Below, in pieces: positions 47,901 to 57,409 of a DNA stretch of 64,000 bases. Under the pieces are notes generated by a model, which did no database searches, was not told the origin of the DNA, and worked only from the letters and a program-made list of their open reading frames with translations. The stretch is from Bryoerythrophyllum caledonicum (Eukaryota; Streptophyta; Bryopsida; Pottiales; Pottiaceae): assembly GCA_963971425.1 (NCBI GenBank), contig OZ020515.1, positions 17,190,291-17,254,290 of the forward strand. The letters are read 5' to 3'. Within the stretch, counting starts at the first letter, position 1. Every line of letters starts with the position of its first letter. A program made the position numbers and the translations under genes.

Positions 47901-48297
47901 CTCCGACACGTCGAACAGCGGCCCCGCGCCCAGCGCGTACGTCAGCGAGTCGTTCAGCTCGCCCAGGTAGTAGAACACCTTCGACGCCACCAGCGCGGCC
48001 AGCCGCCGCTCGTGGAACGCCTCATCCTCGTACAGCGACTCGATGGCGGAGATGTTCGTCGAAATCTCCGGCCAGAAGTTGTCCACCAGCACATTCAGAT
48101 TCTTCAACGCGTGCAATTTCAGCGTCGGATGCTCCTCCTGCAGCATCGCCAGCAGCCCGCTCGCCGTGCTCACCAACGTCATGGCGATCGCCTGCTCCTC
48201 CCCCCCTCTCCTCCTGCAAACCCTACCAAAACATGTACAAACTTTACACAACCCTCCCACGAGCAGGACCGAATCGAGCTTCAAACCCTGTCTTGCT
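44907..48297 (-). repeat. Right arm of the RPN2 inverted repeat (about 3.39 kb)
   Basis: Reverse complement of 37181-40570. The inner junction lies within aaatttctgg, where the left arm has aaatttcttgg and identity stops. The outer junction is at tcttgct followed by a C-rich run unrelated to the left side. No flanking target duplication or poly-A tract was seen at either end. Confidence 0.93.
45114..48182 (-). CDS. RPN2: 26S proteasome subunit RPN2 (PSMD1), copy 2
   Basis: Same length and frame as copy 1: 1,022 residues, intronless, start MTLVSTASG. The only residue difference I can see is Leu to Ser in the KAAEAG(L/S)EAERG stretch at about residue 121. Other differences are silent: GGC/GGG, CTG/TTG, TAC/TAT and three alanine codons near residue 335. 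All domains of copy 1 are present, so the protein should work in the 19S base. The duplicated leader keeps the telobox (48218-48225) but ends 115 bases before the start codon, so this copy lacks the (CT)n tract and the NUP107-shared promoter. Whether it is transcribed depends on the unrelated DNA beyond 48297. Confidence 0.95.
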   Translation of the reverse strand: MTLVSTASGLLAMLQEEHPTLKLHALKNLNVLVDNFWPEISTNISAIESLYEDEAFHERRLAALVASKVFYYLGELNDSLTYALGAGPLFDVSEDTEYVQTLVAKCVDEYILLSVKAAEAGSEAERGAALDPRLVAIVERMLDKCMQDGKFQQAVGIALECRRLDKLEEAIGRSENAPAMLSYCLRLSQTFVSRREFRHEVLRLLVRSYQALQQPDYLSICQCLMFLEEPAGVAAILDKLLRGDKSEALLAYQVAFDLFENEYQKFLLNVRDLLPEPAVSSAAAIQVTDAGLSQRENGISAMTDGGPTAMDSDSLREPLLARHEAEEAADAAAAAAAEERSPYAERLAKLKGILSGETPISLTLQFLYSHNRSDLLILKTIKQSVEMRNSVCHSATIYSNALMHAGTTVDTFLRENLDWLKRATNWAKFSATAGLGVIHRGHHQQGRSLMAPYLPQNGGTGGGSPYSEGGALYALGLIHANHGEGIKQFLLESLRNTSNEVIQHGACLGLGLAALGTADEEIYEDVKNVLYTDSAVAGEAAGIAMGLLMVGTASEKATEMLAYAHDTQHEKIIRGLALGIALVVYGREEEADTLIEQMTRDQDPILRYGGMYALAMAYRGTANNSAIRRLLHFAVSDVSDDVRRTAVLALGFVLCSEPEQTPRIVSLLSESYNAHVRYGAAMAVGISCAGSGSSEAISLLEPLTSDAVDFVRQGALIAMAMVLLQTTEAREPRVATFRRQLEKIINDKHEETMSKMGAILAQGILDAGGRNVAIMLQSRTGHDRMTAVVGMAVFSQFWYWYPLIYFISLSFAPTAFIGLNEELRMPKFDFVSETKPSLFGYPPSVAPPAATSAVKVPTAVLSTSNRAKVRGAKREAEAKAGKAESTKVEVVGGEEGERESSSGGKDENAMEVEGAAASEKKVAAAEASSEVLSNPARVVPAQEKFIKFREDSRYAPLKLKRAPSGFVMLRDMTPSEPVELVSTDTPVSGGAGGAAAVANPSAGAMAVDDNEPPPPEPFEYVP

Positions 48298-48631
48298 CCT
48301 CCCCCCCCCTAACCTAATCGATGCCTACTCCCTCCTCACTGCCCCCAATCTCTTCAATCCCTAGCTTCTCCACCTCTGCAGACCACGACGAGGACTCTGC
48401 AGACCACGACGATGACTCTGCAGACAAGCTTGATCTAGGGGTCGGAGAATTAAGCTTTGCTTCAAGATTGTCGGAGAGACTTGTGTTGCACTCTCCAACC
48501 CTAACTTATTGAACTGATAGTCACATGCGCTTCGTTGACACTCTTCCGGGATCGGCCCTATAGTTTTTGGTCTTCGTAGATGTACGTTCTCGTAGATACT
48601 CGTATTTTTGGGGGATTACTTCGACACCAGT

Positions 48632-48766
48632 TCCGTCCTCGTCCTTGTCCCGGTCCTCGTCTTCGTCCCCGTCTTCGTCCTCGTCCCCGTCCTCGTCCCC
48701 GTCCGCGTCCCCATTCTCGTCCCCCTTCGCGTCCACATTCTCGTCCCCGTCCTCGTCCCATCTTCG
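48632..48766 (+). repeat. GTC-rich hexanucleotide tract
   Basis: Imperfect repetition of gtcctc, gtcttc and gtcccc words for about 135 bases. It reads as Asp/Glu runs on the minus strand and Ser/Pro runs on the plus strand in all frames. It is simple sequence, not a gene. Confidence 0.85.
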
Positions 48767-50274
48767 TTTGCTTGGACGTTGATTGAAAAATCGTTAATAT
48801 TTTTTAGGAGGTGCATGAGTTTTGAAGAATTCGTTGTTAAGAATTGAGGGAAGTAAGTTGCAGAAATGGAATGTTTAAGCCACATGTATGGAATTCTTTG
48901 AAGCATGGGAATTTTGGAATGTCTTTAAATAGTTATTACAACCATTTATTCAAAGTGATTTCAAAGTAGAAGATAAAAGTGCATGGTATTTGCTATGGTA
49001 CTCTTGAAGTGAAAGACCAAAGTTCCTCTGAGGAAAGTAAATGCCTACCTAGAGCATCGTATGATTTAGAAGAGTACTCAAACATTTAAGGAAAATCCAC
49101 TATTGCTTGAAAAGTAACCCACTTTGAAAATTCTCGTTTCTTTAAGTAGATTGAAATTATAATCCATATTGTTGCATTATTTCTCAAGTGCACCAATGAA
49201 GTCGTAATTTTAGGTCATATTGTCTATGTAAATTGTGTATATAATATGTCTGCCTATCATTCCATAAGGGCCTATATACTTCAAATTTTACAAGACAAGT
49301 ATATTTTTTAAAAATTGGAACCCTTGAATAGTATATCTCTGTATACACCTCTTGCTTTTACACCATAAATAAATTGTCAATAATTATTTATAATTTGTAA
49401 TGATATGCACGTTTAAATATTATAATATATTACCTTAAACTTTAAACAAAATATAATATGAGTGTGATAATGAATAGTCATTATCACACTTTAATAGTCA
49501 TCCGCACTCCTAAAAAACCGGTTTGTGACAGTTTTTCCATACTAGCGTACCGGAATTTTTCCTTGATGCATAAGAAAAGTAACTTACCATTATTGGCACC
49601 CACTCAATTTCAATGATACAAGAGGTTACCCAAACATTTGTAATAGAGTATTATATAATTATTTGAAACTATTCATGGTATCTTTTCCTCACTCTATGAA
49701 TTAATTGTGAATTATTTTCCTACAATTATTTGAAACTATTCGAGAAGTCGGATTTGGGTTGCAACAAGATGTTTTTGATGCATTTTACATATAAGGTGTA
49801 AGAATTGATGTATTCAATAATTACAAACGTTTGTAATTATATCGAGCTCGATTCAATGGCACATGAAATTTCAAATTTCAATCATTAATGTACCTACTAC
49901 CGTATCCTTGGTTACGGTTTGGCAAAAAATATTTATAAAAATAGCTGCCAATTTTTTTGAAAAATATTTTTTATAACCATTAATTTTTTAAAACGGTGAA
50001 AAATAGACTTTGATAAATAAAAATTTGAACTTTGCTACAACTTCTATTTTTATAAATAAACTAGCAGTCGGCGCTTGCTTTGCAATGCATTAGTTCAACC
50101 ATTTTAATGTAGTTTTTATATCACAAAATATTAAAAAGAAAGGTAACAATAATTTACATAAAATACAAATATGTCTTTGAAACCTATGCATGAATTTTAA
50201 TAATGTAAAAGAATAGAATAGGAGAAAAATAAATTAGTTTTAGGTTCTTGCATTTTAACAAGGAATTTCAAAAA

Positions 50275-50710
50275 TGTTTTGAACGTCAAATTTGTAATCA
50301 AGAGTTTCAAATTTGTAATCAAGAGTTTCAAATTTGTTTTGGATAAACACAAATTGCAAGACACAAATGCAAATTTCACACATCCACAAACTCAACTTGC
50401 AATTACAATCTCAATTCCACACACTCACAAACTCAATTTGCAATTACAATCTCAAAACTTGCAATCTCACCTCAAAACTTGTAATTTCAATCTCCACAAC
50501 TCAAATATGCAATTTTGCAACTCCAACTTTGTATGCTAATCTCCAAGATCACAACCCCAACTTCACAACTCCAACTTTTGTACTCCAAGGTTACAACTCA
50601 TACTTTACAATTCAATCAATAAGTGTTTAACTCAAAAAATATTTTGAACGTCAAATTTGTAATCAAGAGCACAAATTGCATTACACAAATGCAAATTTGA
50701 CACACTCAGA
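50275..50710 (+). repeat. Local AT-rich direct repeats
   Basis: The block from tttgaacgtcaaatttgtaa to about 50395 recurs at 50640-50712 with the sequence between partly lost. Inside, aagagtttcaaatttgtaatc is tandemly doubled at about 50296-50335, and cttgcaatt/acaatctca words alternate to 50560. Non-coding. Confidence 0.65.
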
Positions 50711-50771
50711 AACTCAAGACCCTAAATTTCAAAACCGAGCAGTAAACCACACAACAATCAACCGCATAGGA

Positions 50772-50955
50772 ACCGCGCAAATTATGATTTTAGTAGTATA
50801 TAATAGACTGTTAAATCAAAAACATATAGAGCAAGGTTGACTGCGCAATTAACTGCGCGGTTGGCTATAGCGTTTCTGTAGTTCACTGCACCATTGACTG
50901 CGTGGTTGATCGTTGCGTGGTTTGCTGCGCAGATTATGATTTTAGTAGTATGATA
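50772..50955 (+). repeat. Direct repeats around gattatgattttagtagtat and gcgcggttg words
   Basis: The word attatgattttagtagtat occurs at about 50780 and 50935, framing several copies of actgcgcggttg-like 17-20-base units. It is a small, decayed minisatellite. Confidence 0.55.
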
Positions 50956-51035
50956 ATAATTCGACACAAGGGTGCCAAATCCGACCCTTGGATACAATAC
51001 ATGTTTAAGAAGTTGCAAAATGTTCAATTTTTCTA

Positions 51036-51190
51036 CATGTATGGTGTCTTGTTTGAACATGATAAGGTTAAGTTATCGAAATGACCTTCAAATGAAAGAT
51101 GTTAGTTGAAGAATCTTCAATCCAAAGGTGTAAATCTTGCTATCCTTTAATACATTTTTTGTATACTACAGAGTAAAATATGTGACTATA
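51036..51190 (+). repeat. Dispersed repeat family R4, copy 3
   Basis: Matches 13205-13349 (inverted) over its whole length and 16917-17045 in part. AT-rich and non-coding. Confidence 0.6.
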
Positions 51191-51723
51191 TATATGGTCC
51201 TCCACAAACGTTTGAGATTTACACCTCTTTGAGGTGATAACAGACAATACAAAATATTCCAAACTAGTGGAACCGCCATCATAACCGACATTATCTCAAG
51301 TTAAACAAATGTACGTAGATGAAAACTTTAAATTTTGGGTTGAAAGTTGCCTGCAGTGTACTAGGAAGAGAAACTCAATGCTCTCCATGATCAAAAGAAT
51401 TTGTGGTATCTATGTAATGTACCCCACACAATCGCCTGTAAAGACTTCCGCCTGAAACACTTGTGCCAAGCACCAACGTACAATTAACCTTGTGCCATAA
51501 TACAATCCATTTGATGCATACAAATTGGAGAAAATCAACATGGGTGTATTAATTTATTTACTATATATCCATTATTTACTTTAAATACCCCATATTTACT
51601 TCATATACCCTGTAATTACATCCAAATAAATTGCATATGTAGAAATCATTAAATTTGAATTGTATTATAAAATGTGGAAAAAAAAAAGGCCAAAACTCAT
51701 AGTGTCTTCATCTCACTTCACAA

Positions 51724-51888
51724 ATAACTTGAAGCGACTCCGTTCCCACCGCGAACGAGGCAGAAAGAGGGTTCAAGAATAACCCGAAGTGACCGACTCC
51801 GTTCCCACCGCGAACGAGGCGGAAAGAGGGTTCAAGAATAACCCGAAGTGACCGACTCCGTTCCCACCGCGAACGAGGCGGAAAGAGG
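51724..51888 (+). repeat. 59-bp tandem array running into the assembly gap
   Basis: Nearly three copies of a 59-base unit containing gactccgttcccaccgcg and gaacgaggcggaaagagg. The last copy is cut by the N run. Copies 2 and 3 are identical where visible. GC-rich, in contrast to the AT-rich DNA to the left. It probably marks the upstream part of the following gene. Confidence 0.9.
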
Positions 51889-52088
51889 NNNNNNNNNNNN
51901 NNNNNNNNNNNNNNNNNNNNNNNNNNNNNNNNNNNNNNNNNNNNNNNNNNNNNNNNNNNNNNNNNNNNNNNNNNNNNNNNNNNNNNNNNNNNNNNNNNNN
52001 NNNNNNNNNNNNNNNNNNNNNNNNNNNNNNNNNNNNNNNNNNNNNNNNNNNNNNNNNNNNNNNNNNNNNNNNNNNNNNNNNNNNNNNN
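51889..52088. other. Assembly gap (200 N)
   Basis: Exactly 200 undetermined bases, a round number typical of a placeholder gap of unknown true size. It follows a tandem array, the likely cause of the break, and hides the 5' end of the first chloroplast RNA-binding gene. Confidence 0.97.
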
Positions 52089-52831
52089 CGTCCGTGAGCA
52101 TGGCCGCGCCCGCGATGTGCTCTCTGTTCGCGTCGGAGGTTGGGAAGGGCTCCTCGCGGAGCGGGATGAATGCCGCCATTGTGGCGCGCGCGTCGGACTT
52201 AGGGCAGAGCGCGGAGGCGGAGGCGGAGGCGGAAGCCGCGCCGGAGGTGCAGCAGGGGTCGAAGTTGTACGTAGGGAATCTGCCGTGGACGTGCAACAGC
52301 ACGCAGCTGGCGGAGCTCTGCCAGGAGCACGGGACGGTGGAGGCCGTGGAGGTGATCTACGACGCGGCGAGCGGGCGCAGCCGGGGGTTTGCGTTCGTGA
52401 CGATGGCCAGCAACGCGGACGCGCAGGCGGTGATCGCCGCTATGGACGGGAGCGACTTCGGCGGGCGCGTGCTGCGAGTGAACTACCCCCAGGCGAAGGG
52501 GGATAAGCCGCGGTTCGAGAGGAGCGAGCGGCCGGAGAGGCGTCAGGGCCAGGGCCGGCGCGAGGACAGCCCGAACAAGCTGTTCGTTGGAAACCTCGCC
52601 TGGGGCTGCGACGACGAGCAGCTGCACCAGCTGTTCTCCGACTACGGCAAGGTCGTGGAGGCCAGGGTTGTCATAGACCGGGAGACCGGCAGGTCGCGCG
52701 GCTTCGGATTCGTCACCTTGGAGAACGCCTCTGAGGTAAATTCCGCCATTGAGAGTCTCGATGGAACTGAGGTTGATGGACGTCAGTTGAGAGTCAACCT
52801 GGCCGGGGACAAGCCCCCTCCCAGATTCTAG
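52089..52831 (+). CDS. Chloroplast ribonucleoprotein with two RRMs (cpRNP), copy 1, 5' end in gap
   Basis: The open frame leaves the N gap in phase and runs 247 codons to a TAG at 52829. It contains an Ala/Glu-rich acidic linker and then RRM1 with RNP2 KLYVGNLPW and RNP1 RGFAFVTM. A basic spacer (RFERSERPERRQGQG) and RRM2 with KLFVGNLAW and RGFGFVTL follow, then the tail DKPPPRF. Two RRMs behind an acidic plastid-targeted N-terminus define the cpRNP family (CP28/29/31/33), which stabilise, edit and process chloroplast mRNAs. The transit peptide is only partly visible. There is no intron in the visible part. It is a paralogue of 58522-59412, sharing whole blocks such as GMNAAIVARA and PNKLFVGNL. 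Confidence 0.93.
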
Positions 52832-53357
52832 GGCTCCGGGGTTTTGTGTGAATTTTTGATAACTATCTTGTACAACTTCTTACAGTAACCGACAATTTTG
52901 AGCTCTTTTCAAATTCCCTTCTCGTATCCTCTAGTCCGACATCTTTTCATATCAATCACAGAGCTGTTTTCATGTGTCTAGTTCGTGGATGTCATGTGGA
53001 GAGCTGCAGAAGTTTTCGTAATGCTTTCTCTGATCACGAGAAACAACAGTTCACTAGGTAGATGAGTCTCGAGACTCAGGAATCTGCTTTCCAGCGTGTA
53101 TCTTAACGCATCTAAGGCACTGAATAATCTTCGAGTCAATCTCTCTTACAGTCGAAAGATTCAATTTGTGTCTTCCAGATACTTCGAACTTAATTGCCTG
53201 TAAACAATTGGAAGATGAACTGTATCAGGGTTTAAGAAATTCGGCGTTTCATCCTGAGATTCATCCGACTTTTCGTAGCTGATACCACGTGCTTTCCAGC
53301 ATGATTCTCTGGTCTGATTGAGCAATGTGCATAACCAACACTTGTCTTGACCGTGAA

Positions 53358-53875
53358 TAAGGTAGGGGCACCCAATTCCGATCAGTAGAGTATGCATGGC
53401 ATGGTGCATGAAGTGACCCAAACCCGATAACTAAAAATCTGAAAACACCAGTCCTTACCGGCATTGGGTCATGAAGTGTGCGATTTTGGGTTGCTCCACC
53501 TCAATTGAGCTCTCATTGGTGGCATTGCCTTGAAAGTCGAACAAGGGCGATTGGCATTGGGTACCCTCCATGAGTTGGTTATTCATGGCATGTCTTCTCT
53601 CTTTAACTTACTCTCACTTGTTGGCGTTGGGCGAAGGAGGGCACTAAATCTCACCTACTCTACAGTTTGATTATAGGCTTCAGTGGTTTTTGAGCTTTTA
53701 AATTCTACATGAATTTCAAATCTTTGAGATTAAATTTGAAAAAATATTTGTAGAGTTTCATTCCTAATTCCGCATCTTTTTACGTAAATGTTTTTGACAT
53801 ACAATGTCATTTGAGTCCACAACTGGGTTAAGTGATCGGAATTGGGTGCCTCTACCTTAGTTTTAGACAATTCAA
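53358..53875 (+). mobile_element. MITE-like element M1, copy 1, with terminal inverted repeats
   Basis: Begins with aggtaggggcaccc followed by aattccgatca and ends with the inverted complement (tgatcggaattgggtgcc then tctacct). This makes terminal inverted repeats of about 25 bases with one mismatch. TA flanks both ends and may be the target duplication, as in Tc1/mariner-type elements. About 518 bases, no coding capacity. At about 53757-53765 it holds the intact gagtttc site that is split by a solo LTR in copy 2. Confidence 0.75.
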
Positions 53876-54112
53876 GAAGTTGTTGTGTAAGCTTTCGCAC
53901 ATACGTTGATTTATCTGCTTTTTATGACCTCATCCTCTAGACTTTGTTGTGTTCTTCTGTTGAATTTCTTACTTGCCACCCTAGTCTTGGAGCCACAATG
54001 GTACAAAGTATTCTTCAGAATATGAGGACGGCGGTAACTTATGTGTCATCTAAGGGGGTGCATGTAATGGCAGCTTAACCCTTTAATGCCTAAGTAGAGA
54101 GTCAAAGACAAT

Positions 54113-54305
54113 CCTGTACTAACCAAATTTTTTTCACACACTGGTTTGAACACAATGGGTATCACCTAGGCATCACACAAGTGTTGCCTAAATATTATTA
54201 GGGTATGACCTTGGCATTACATGGATTTTACCTTAGACAAATATTTTATATTTTCCAAAAAATTTGGACACCCTCCATTTTGAATTAATTATGTACAAAT
54301 CCAAC
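54113..54305 (+). repeat. Diverged R1-like repeat, copy D
   Basis: Shares with its inverted partner 55262-55448 the blocks tggtttgaacacaatggg, tatcaccta, aatattttatattttcc and accctccattttgaatta. It is more similar to that partner than to R1 copies A-C. Confidence 0.65.
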
Positions 54306-55261
54306 AACCATATAGGGTAGATTATGCGGAACATCATCTACACAATGGGTACAGTTCAGTGCAACCCCACTTCTTGGAAATCACTGTAGTTTGCCAAGGC
54401 AAATCCATTGGAAAAGTAACGAGTAGCTTGAAATATGTTCTGGAGACAAGAGAGAAAATGACCAATTATAGAAAGAGTTAAATCAGCAAAAGCACCAAGA
54501 AGAAAAAGAACCCCGATCGCTAAAGGGGGCCGGGGTGAATAAAGTGACTGCTCGTTCCACCACTAAATCAACCAATTTAGTAGTATAGAACTACTCCTCC
54601 CTCGCGAGAAGAGACACTTTGAAACCAGTAATCGGTAACCAAGGACCAACCAAAGCCACAAGGCTCAAATCCAAGAGGTGATCTGTAAGGGTAAGTGTGC
54701 TTTTGAGAGGTTTTCGGGGGTATCATTTAATTCTACAAGAGGTTGGTTATTTTTAATTTTTTGTGTGTAGTAGTATGGACATCACATATTGGATAGCAAT
54801 GGTGTTAATGTTTGTGAATGTCTATTTAATTGGATTGATTGGGATATTGAATGTTTTTTTGAGACTTTTCATAGAGGGGATAAAGGTAGTAGCTCTAGCT
54901 CCAGCGGTGATGACAATAAGGGGGTCAATTTTCCATCCAAGAGCTGCAATGTCATTAATAAGTGGTTGGAATTTATTAATTGTTTTTTCAGCTGCTTCTG
55001 GGGAAAATCTATCATTACAATACTTGACTTTGATAAGTTGAATAGTATGGTTTGTGTTTATGTGATCCGACGGGGGGCAAGGGTACACACTATGTAATGT
55101 GTAACAAGAAATCAGACACAAGAGAAACTAGGAGCCCAAGATTTAATGGAGCTTATTTGAAGGTTTGTGTTGTAAGTAGGTTTTATGAGTGATTTTTTAA
55201 TCAGGGAGGGGTTGGTTGTTTTCAATTTTTTGCTTGTGTAGAAGTATACATACCCTACGCA

Positions 55262-55448
55262 TTGGTCAGTTTAATTAATTCAAAATGGAGGGTGTCCAAC
55301 ATTTTTGGAAAATATAAAATATTTGTCTAAGGTGATACCCAAGATAGTGCCAAGGTCATACCTTTATAATATCTAAGAAACACTTATGTAATACCTAGGT
55401 GATACCCATTGTGTTCAAACCACTATGTTAAAAAAAAATTGGTTTGTA
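55262..55448 (-). repeat. Diverged R1-like repeat, copy E (inverted to copy D)
   Basis: The reverse complement aligns with 54113-54305 almost end to end with about 80 percent identity by eye. The two copies face each other across about 960 bases. Confidence 0.65.
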
Positions 55449-56091
55449 TCGGATGTTTGAATTGGCGCATGTTGGTGTTTGTGTAGGTGGTTTCCGGTTG
55501 GAAACCACCTAGAGAGTTGTGGGGATACTGGAAGGCTAAGGACTTGGCTCTAATTGGTGAGTAGGGTCAGTGTTAGTACCGTGTGACGGCTAGGTCAACG
55601 GTGGTGTCTTTTGACACCTCATTTGGGACTTGAAACTCAAATGACCTCCAAGTGTGGTTGAGGGAGACTCATCTTTCTCAAGTTGAGTCTCCCACGTGCT
55701 GAGGTGAGGGTGTGTGCATGTTGCACATCATTAACCTCATTAGTATCATGCTTTCACTCTTGTCAATGGCATGGACTCAACTTATTGTAATTTGTGAGTG
55801 TTTTTCACTTATTTGTTAGCAAAGGGATCCTTGTAAACCAACTGCTCAACTTTGTGGTCTAGGTCATTTATTTCTTTTTCCTAGCTTAGGTTGTTGAATG
55901 GTTGATAGTTTCTTTTGTGAACTATTATTTTTTTGTTGTTTACGAAGATAACGATGATGGTTTGGTCACCATTGCTTCACGTTTTTTGCTAACAATGCAC
56001 TCTCACTTGTTGGCATGATGTTATCTTTGCACGATGTGTTTGTACACGACAAGGAGGTCTCCGAACCACACCAATGCGTACAGTTGGATTG

Positions 56092-56184
56092 CAATCATGT
56101 TTATCATTTACAATCATGTTTTATCATTTGGATTGCAATCATGTTTATCATTTGCAAGCATGTTGGATTGCAATCATGTTTATG
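56092..56184 (+). repeat. Tandem repeat, 25-35-bp units
   Basis: Three to four copies of ttggattgcaatcatgttta followed by tcattt, with some units partly deleted. Simple slippage product. Confidence 0.75.
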
Positions 56185-56274
56185 GTTTTTAAGGTATTCC
56201 AAGTTAAAGTAATGGGGATATCAAATGTTTTTTCAGAGTTCTCAAGGATGGGATAAAGGTTCACATGATAGTAA

Positions 56275-56580
56275 AGAGTTTCCTTCTTGTATAGTGCAAA
56301 AGTTTGACATCAAGTGAAGTTAAAGTCTGCAAATACAATCAACGCAAGGAAGAAAATGAACCATTTTCCCTACTTCAAACACTGTAAACTTTGAATCCAT
56401 GTGGTCAAAGTTTGTGAAATTTTGTGAGTATCTTGCTTGATAAGTCTTAATTGAGATCCTACGATTAAAACTAGCAAAAGATTTTTTTGTTTCCTTCTTA
56501 CTCATTGCTCTAAAATCAATAGTTTTGAAGTGTTTTTGATGTGGAATTGTCAGAGAAATGTGGGGGTTAATTGTTATCTA
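56275..56580 (-). repeat. Dispersed repeat family R2, inverted 5' part
   Basis: The reverse complement matches 2490-2760 and 26575-26880: blocks gtgaagttaaagtctgc, ttgaagtgtttttgatgtgga and the start ttaacccc. Non-coding. Confidence 0.6.
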
Positions 56581-56622
56581 TTTAATTTTGTATAATTTGT
56601 TTTTGAATGAATTGTGATTACA

Positions 56623-57409
56623 GTAGAGGCATCCAATTCCGATCACTTAAGCCAGTTGGGGACTCAAATGACATTGTATGTCAAAAATATTCATGGAGAA
56701 AGATGCGGAATTAGGAATGAAACTGTTAGGGACATAACCTCTCGAACCTTCTAAATTACTTTTACTTTAGAGTTACTTTTACTTTAGGTTAGGGTATAGA
56801 GGGGTTGAGACTGAAGAGTTCTTTAGTCTCGACAACGCATCTCGTGGAGCCATTGCTTACCCCTCTTGTTGTTTTCGTGTATTCATCTTGTTAATCCAAG
56901 TTCATATCAGTTTTCCTCTCGAAACGTTTTCTAGTTTCGAGAGTTCTTTGTTTAGTGTTCTTGTATTCATAACAGAAACTCAACAAATATTTTTTCAAAT
57001 TTAATCTCCAAGATTTGCAATTGATATAGAATTTAGAGGCCCGAAAACCACCGGAGCCCATAATCAAGCTGTAGAGTAGGTGAGATTTGGTGCCCTCCTT
57101 TGCCCAATGCCAACAAGTGAGAGTGAGTAAACAGAGAGAAGACATGCCATGGATAACCAACTCATGGAGGTATTCAATGCCAATCGGCCGTGTTCAACTT
57201 TCGAGGCAAGGCTTCCAATGAAAGCTCAATTAAGATGGAGCAACCCAAAATCACATACTTCATGACCCGATGCCGATAATGACTGGAGTTTTCAGATTTT
57301 GAGTTATCAGTTTGCGATCGCTTCATGCACCATTTCATACATTTACCAATTCCATGCACCATTCCATACATACTCTACAGATCAGAAATGGGTGCCCCTC
57401 CCTTACATC
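56623..57409 (-). mobile_element. MITE-like element M1, copy 2, inverted and interrupted
   Basis: Reverse complement of 53358-53875, with decayed termini (gtagaggcatccaattccga at the left; gggtgcccctcccttac at the right) and one large insertion, the solo LTR at 56724-56974. A 22-bp doubling of gtgcccctcccttacatc lies at its right end (57391-57434). Confidence 0.72.
56724..56974. mobile_element. Solo LTR (251 bp) with 5-bp target duplication
   Basis: Starts with TGTTAGGGACATAACC and ends with GTATTCATAACA, so it has the TG...CA ends and short TGTT/AACA inverted tips of a retrotransposon LTR. It is flanked by GAAAC on both sides (56719-56723 and 56975-56979). The related M1 element at 53358-53875 has the single uninterrupted target, so insertion and later LTR-LTR recombination are supported. 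The size suits a Ty1/copia-type LTR, but no internal domain is left to prove it. Confidence 0.85.

Larger units (their letters stand above)
48183..52088. other. RPN2 copy 2 upstream region, AT-rich repeats, tandem array and assembly gap
   Basis: After the duplicated leader (to 48297) come an 18-bp-type repeat around gactctgcagacc (48375-48425), a GTC-rich hexanucleotide tract (48632-48766), very AT-rich DNA to about 50200, degenerate AT-rich repeats (50275-50950), repeat R4 (51036-51190), a 59-bp tandem array (51724-51888) and the N gap. Open frames here are low-complexity and not credible as genes. Confidence 0.5.

Noticed and set aside
37181-48297. RPN2 copy 2 as a processed retrocopy
   Set aside because: The duplicated stretch is about mRNA length and intronless, but there is no poly-A tract or target duplication, and the insertion would have to land inverted 4 kb away. 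Inverted duplication is simpler, although retroposition is not fully excluded.
48521-48906. Asp/Glu-rich or Ser/Pro-rich small proteins
   Set aside because: All frames over the GTC hexanucleotide tract give low-complexity peptides; simple sequence, not a gene.
50275-50710. CRISPR-like array
   Set aside because: The repeats are degenerate, unevenly spaced and AT-rich in a plant nuclear context; no cas genes.
54763-55041. Hydrophobic 92-residue frame
   Set aside because: AT-rich DNA often gives hydrophobic frames; an overlapping frame and an antisense frame are equally long and none has a known domain.
54113-55448. A single 1.3-kb transposon with 190-bp terminal inverted repeats (R1-like copies D and E)
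   Set aside because: Related R1 units occur singly elsewhere and the interior has no transposase; a pair of separate copies or part of the cpRNP inverted duplication fits better.
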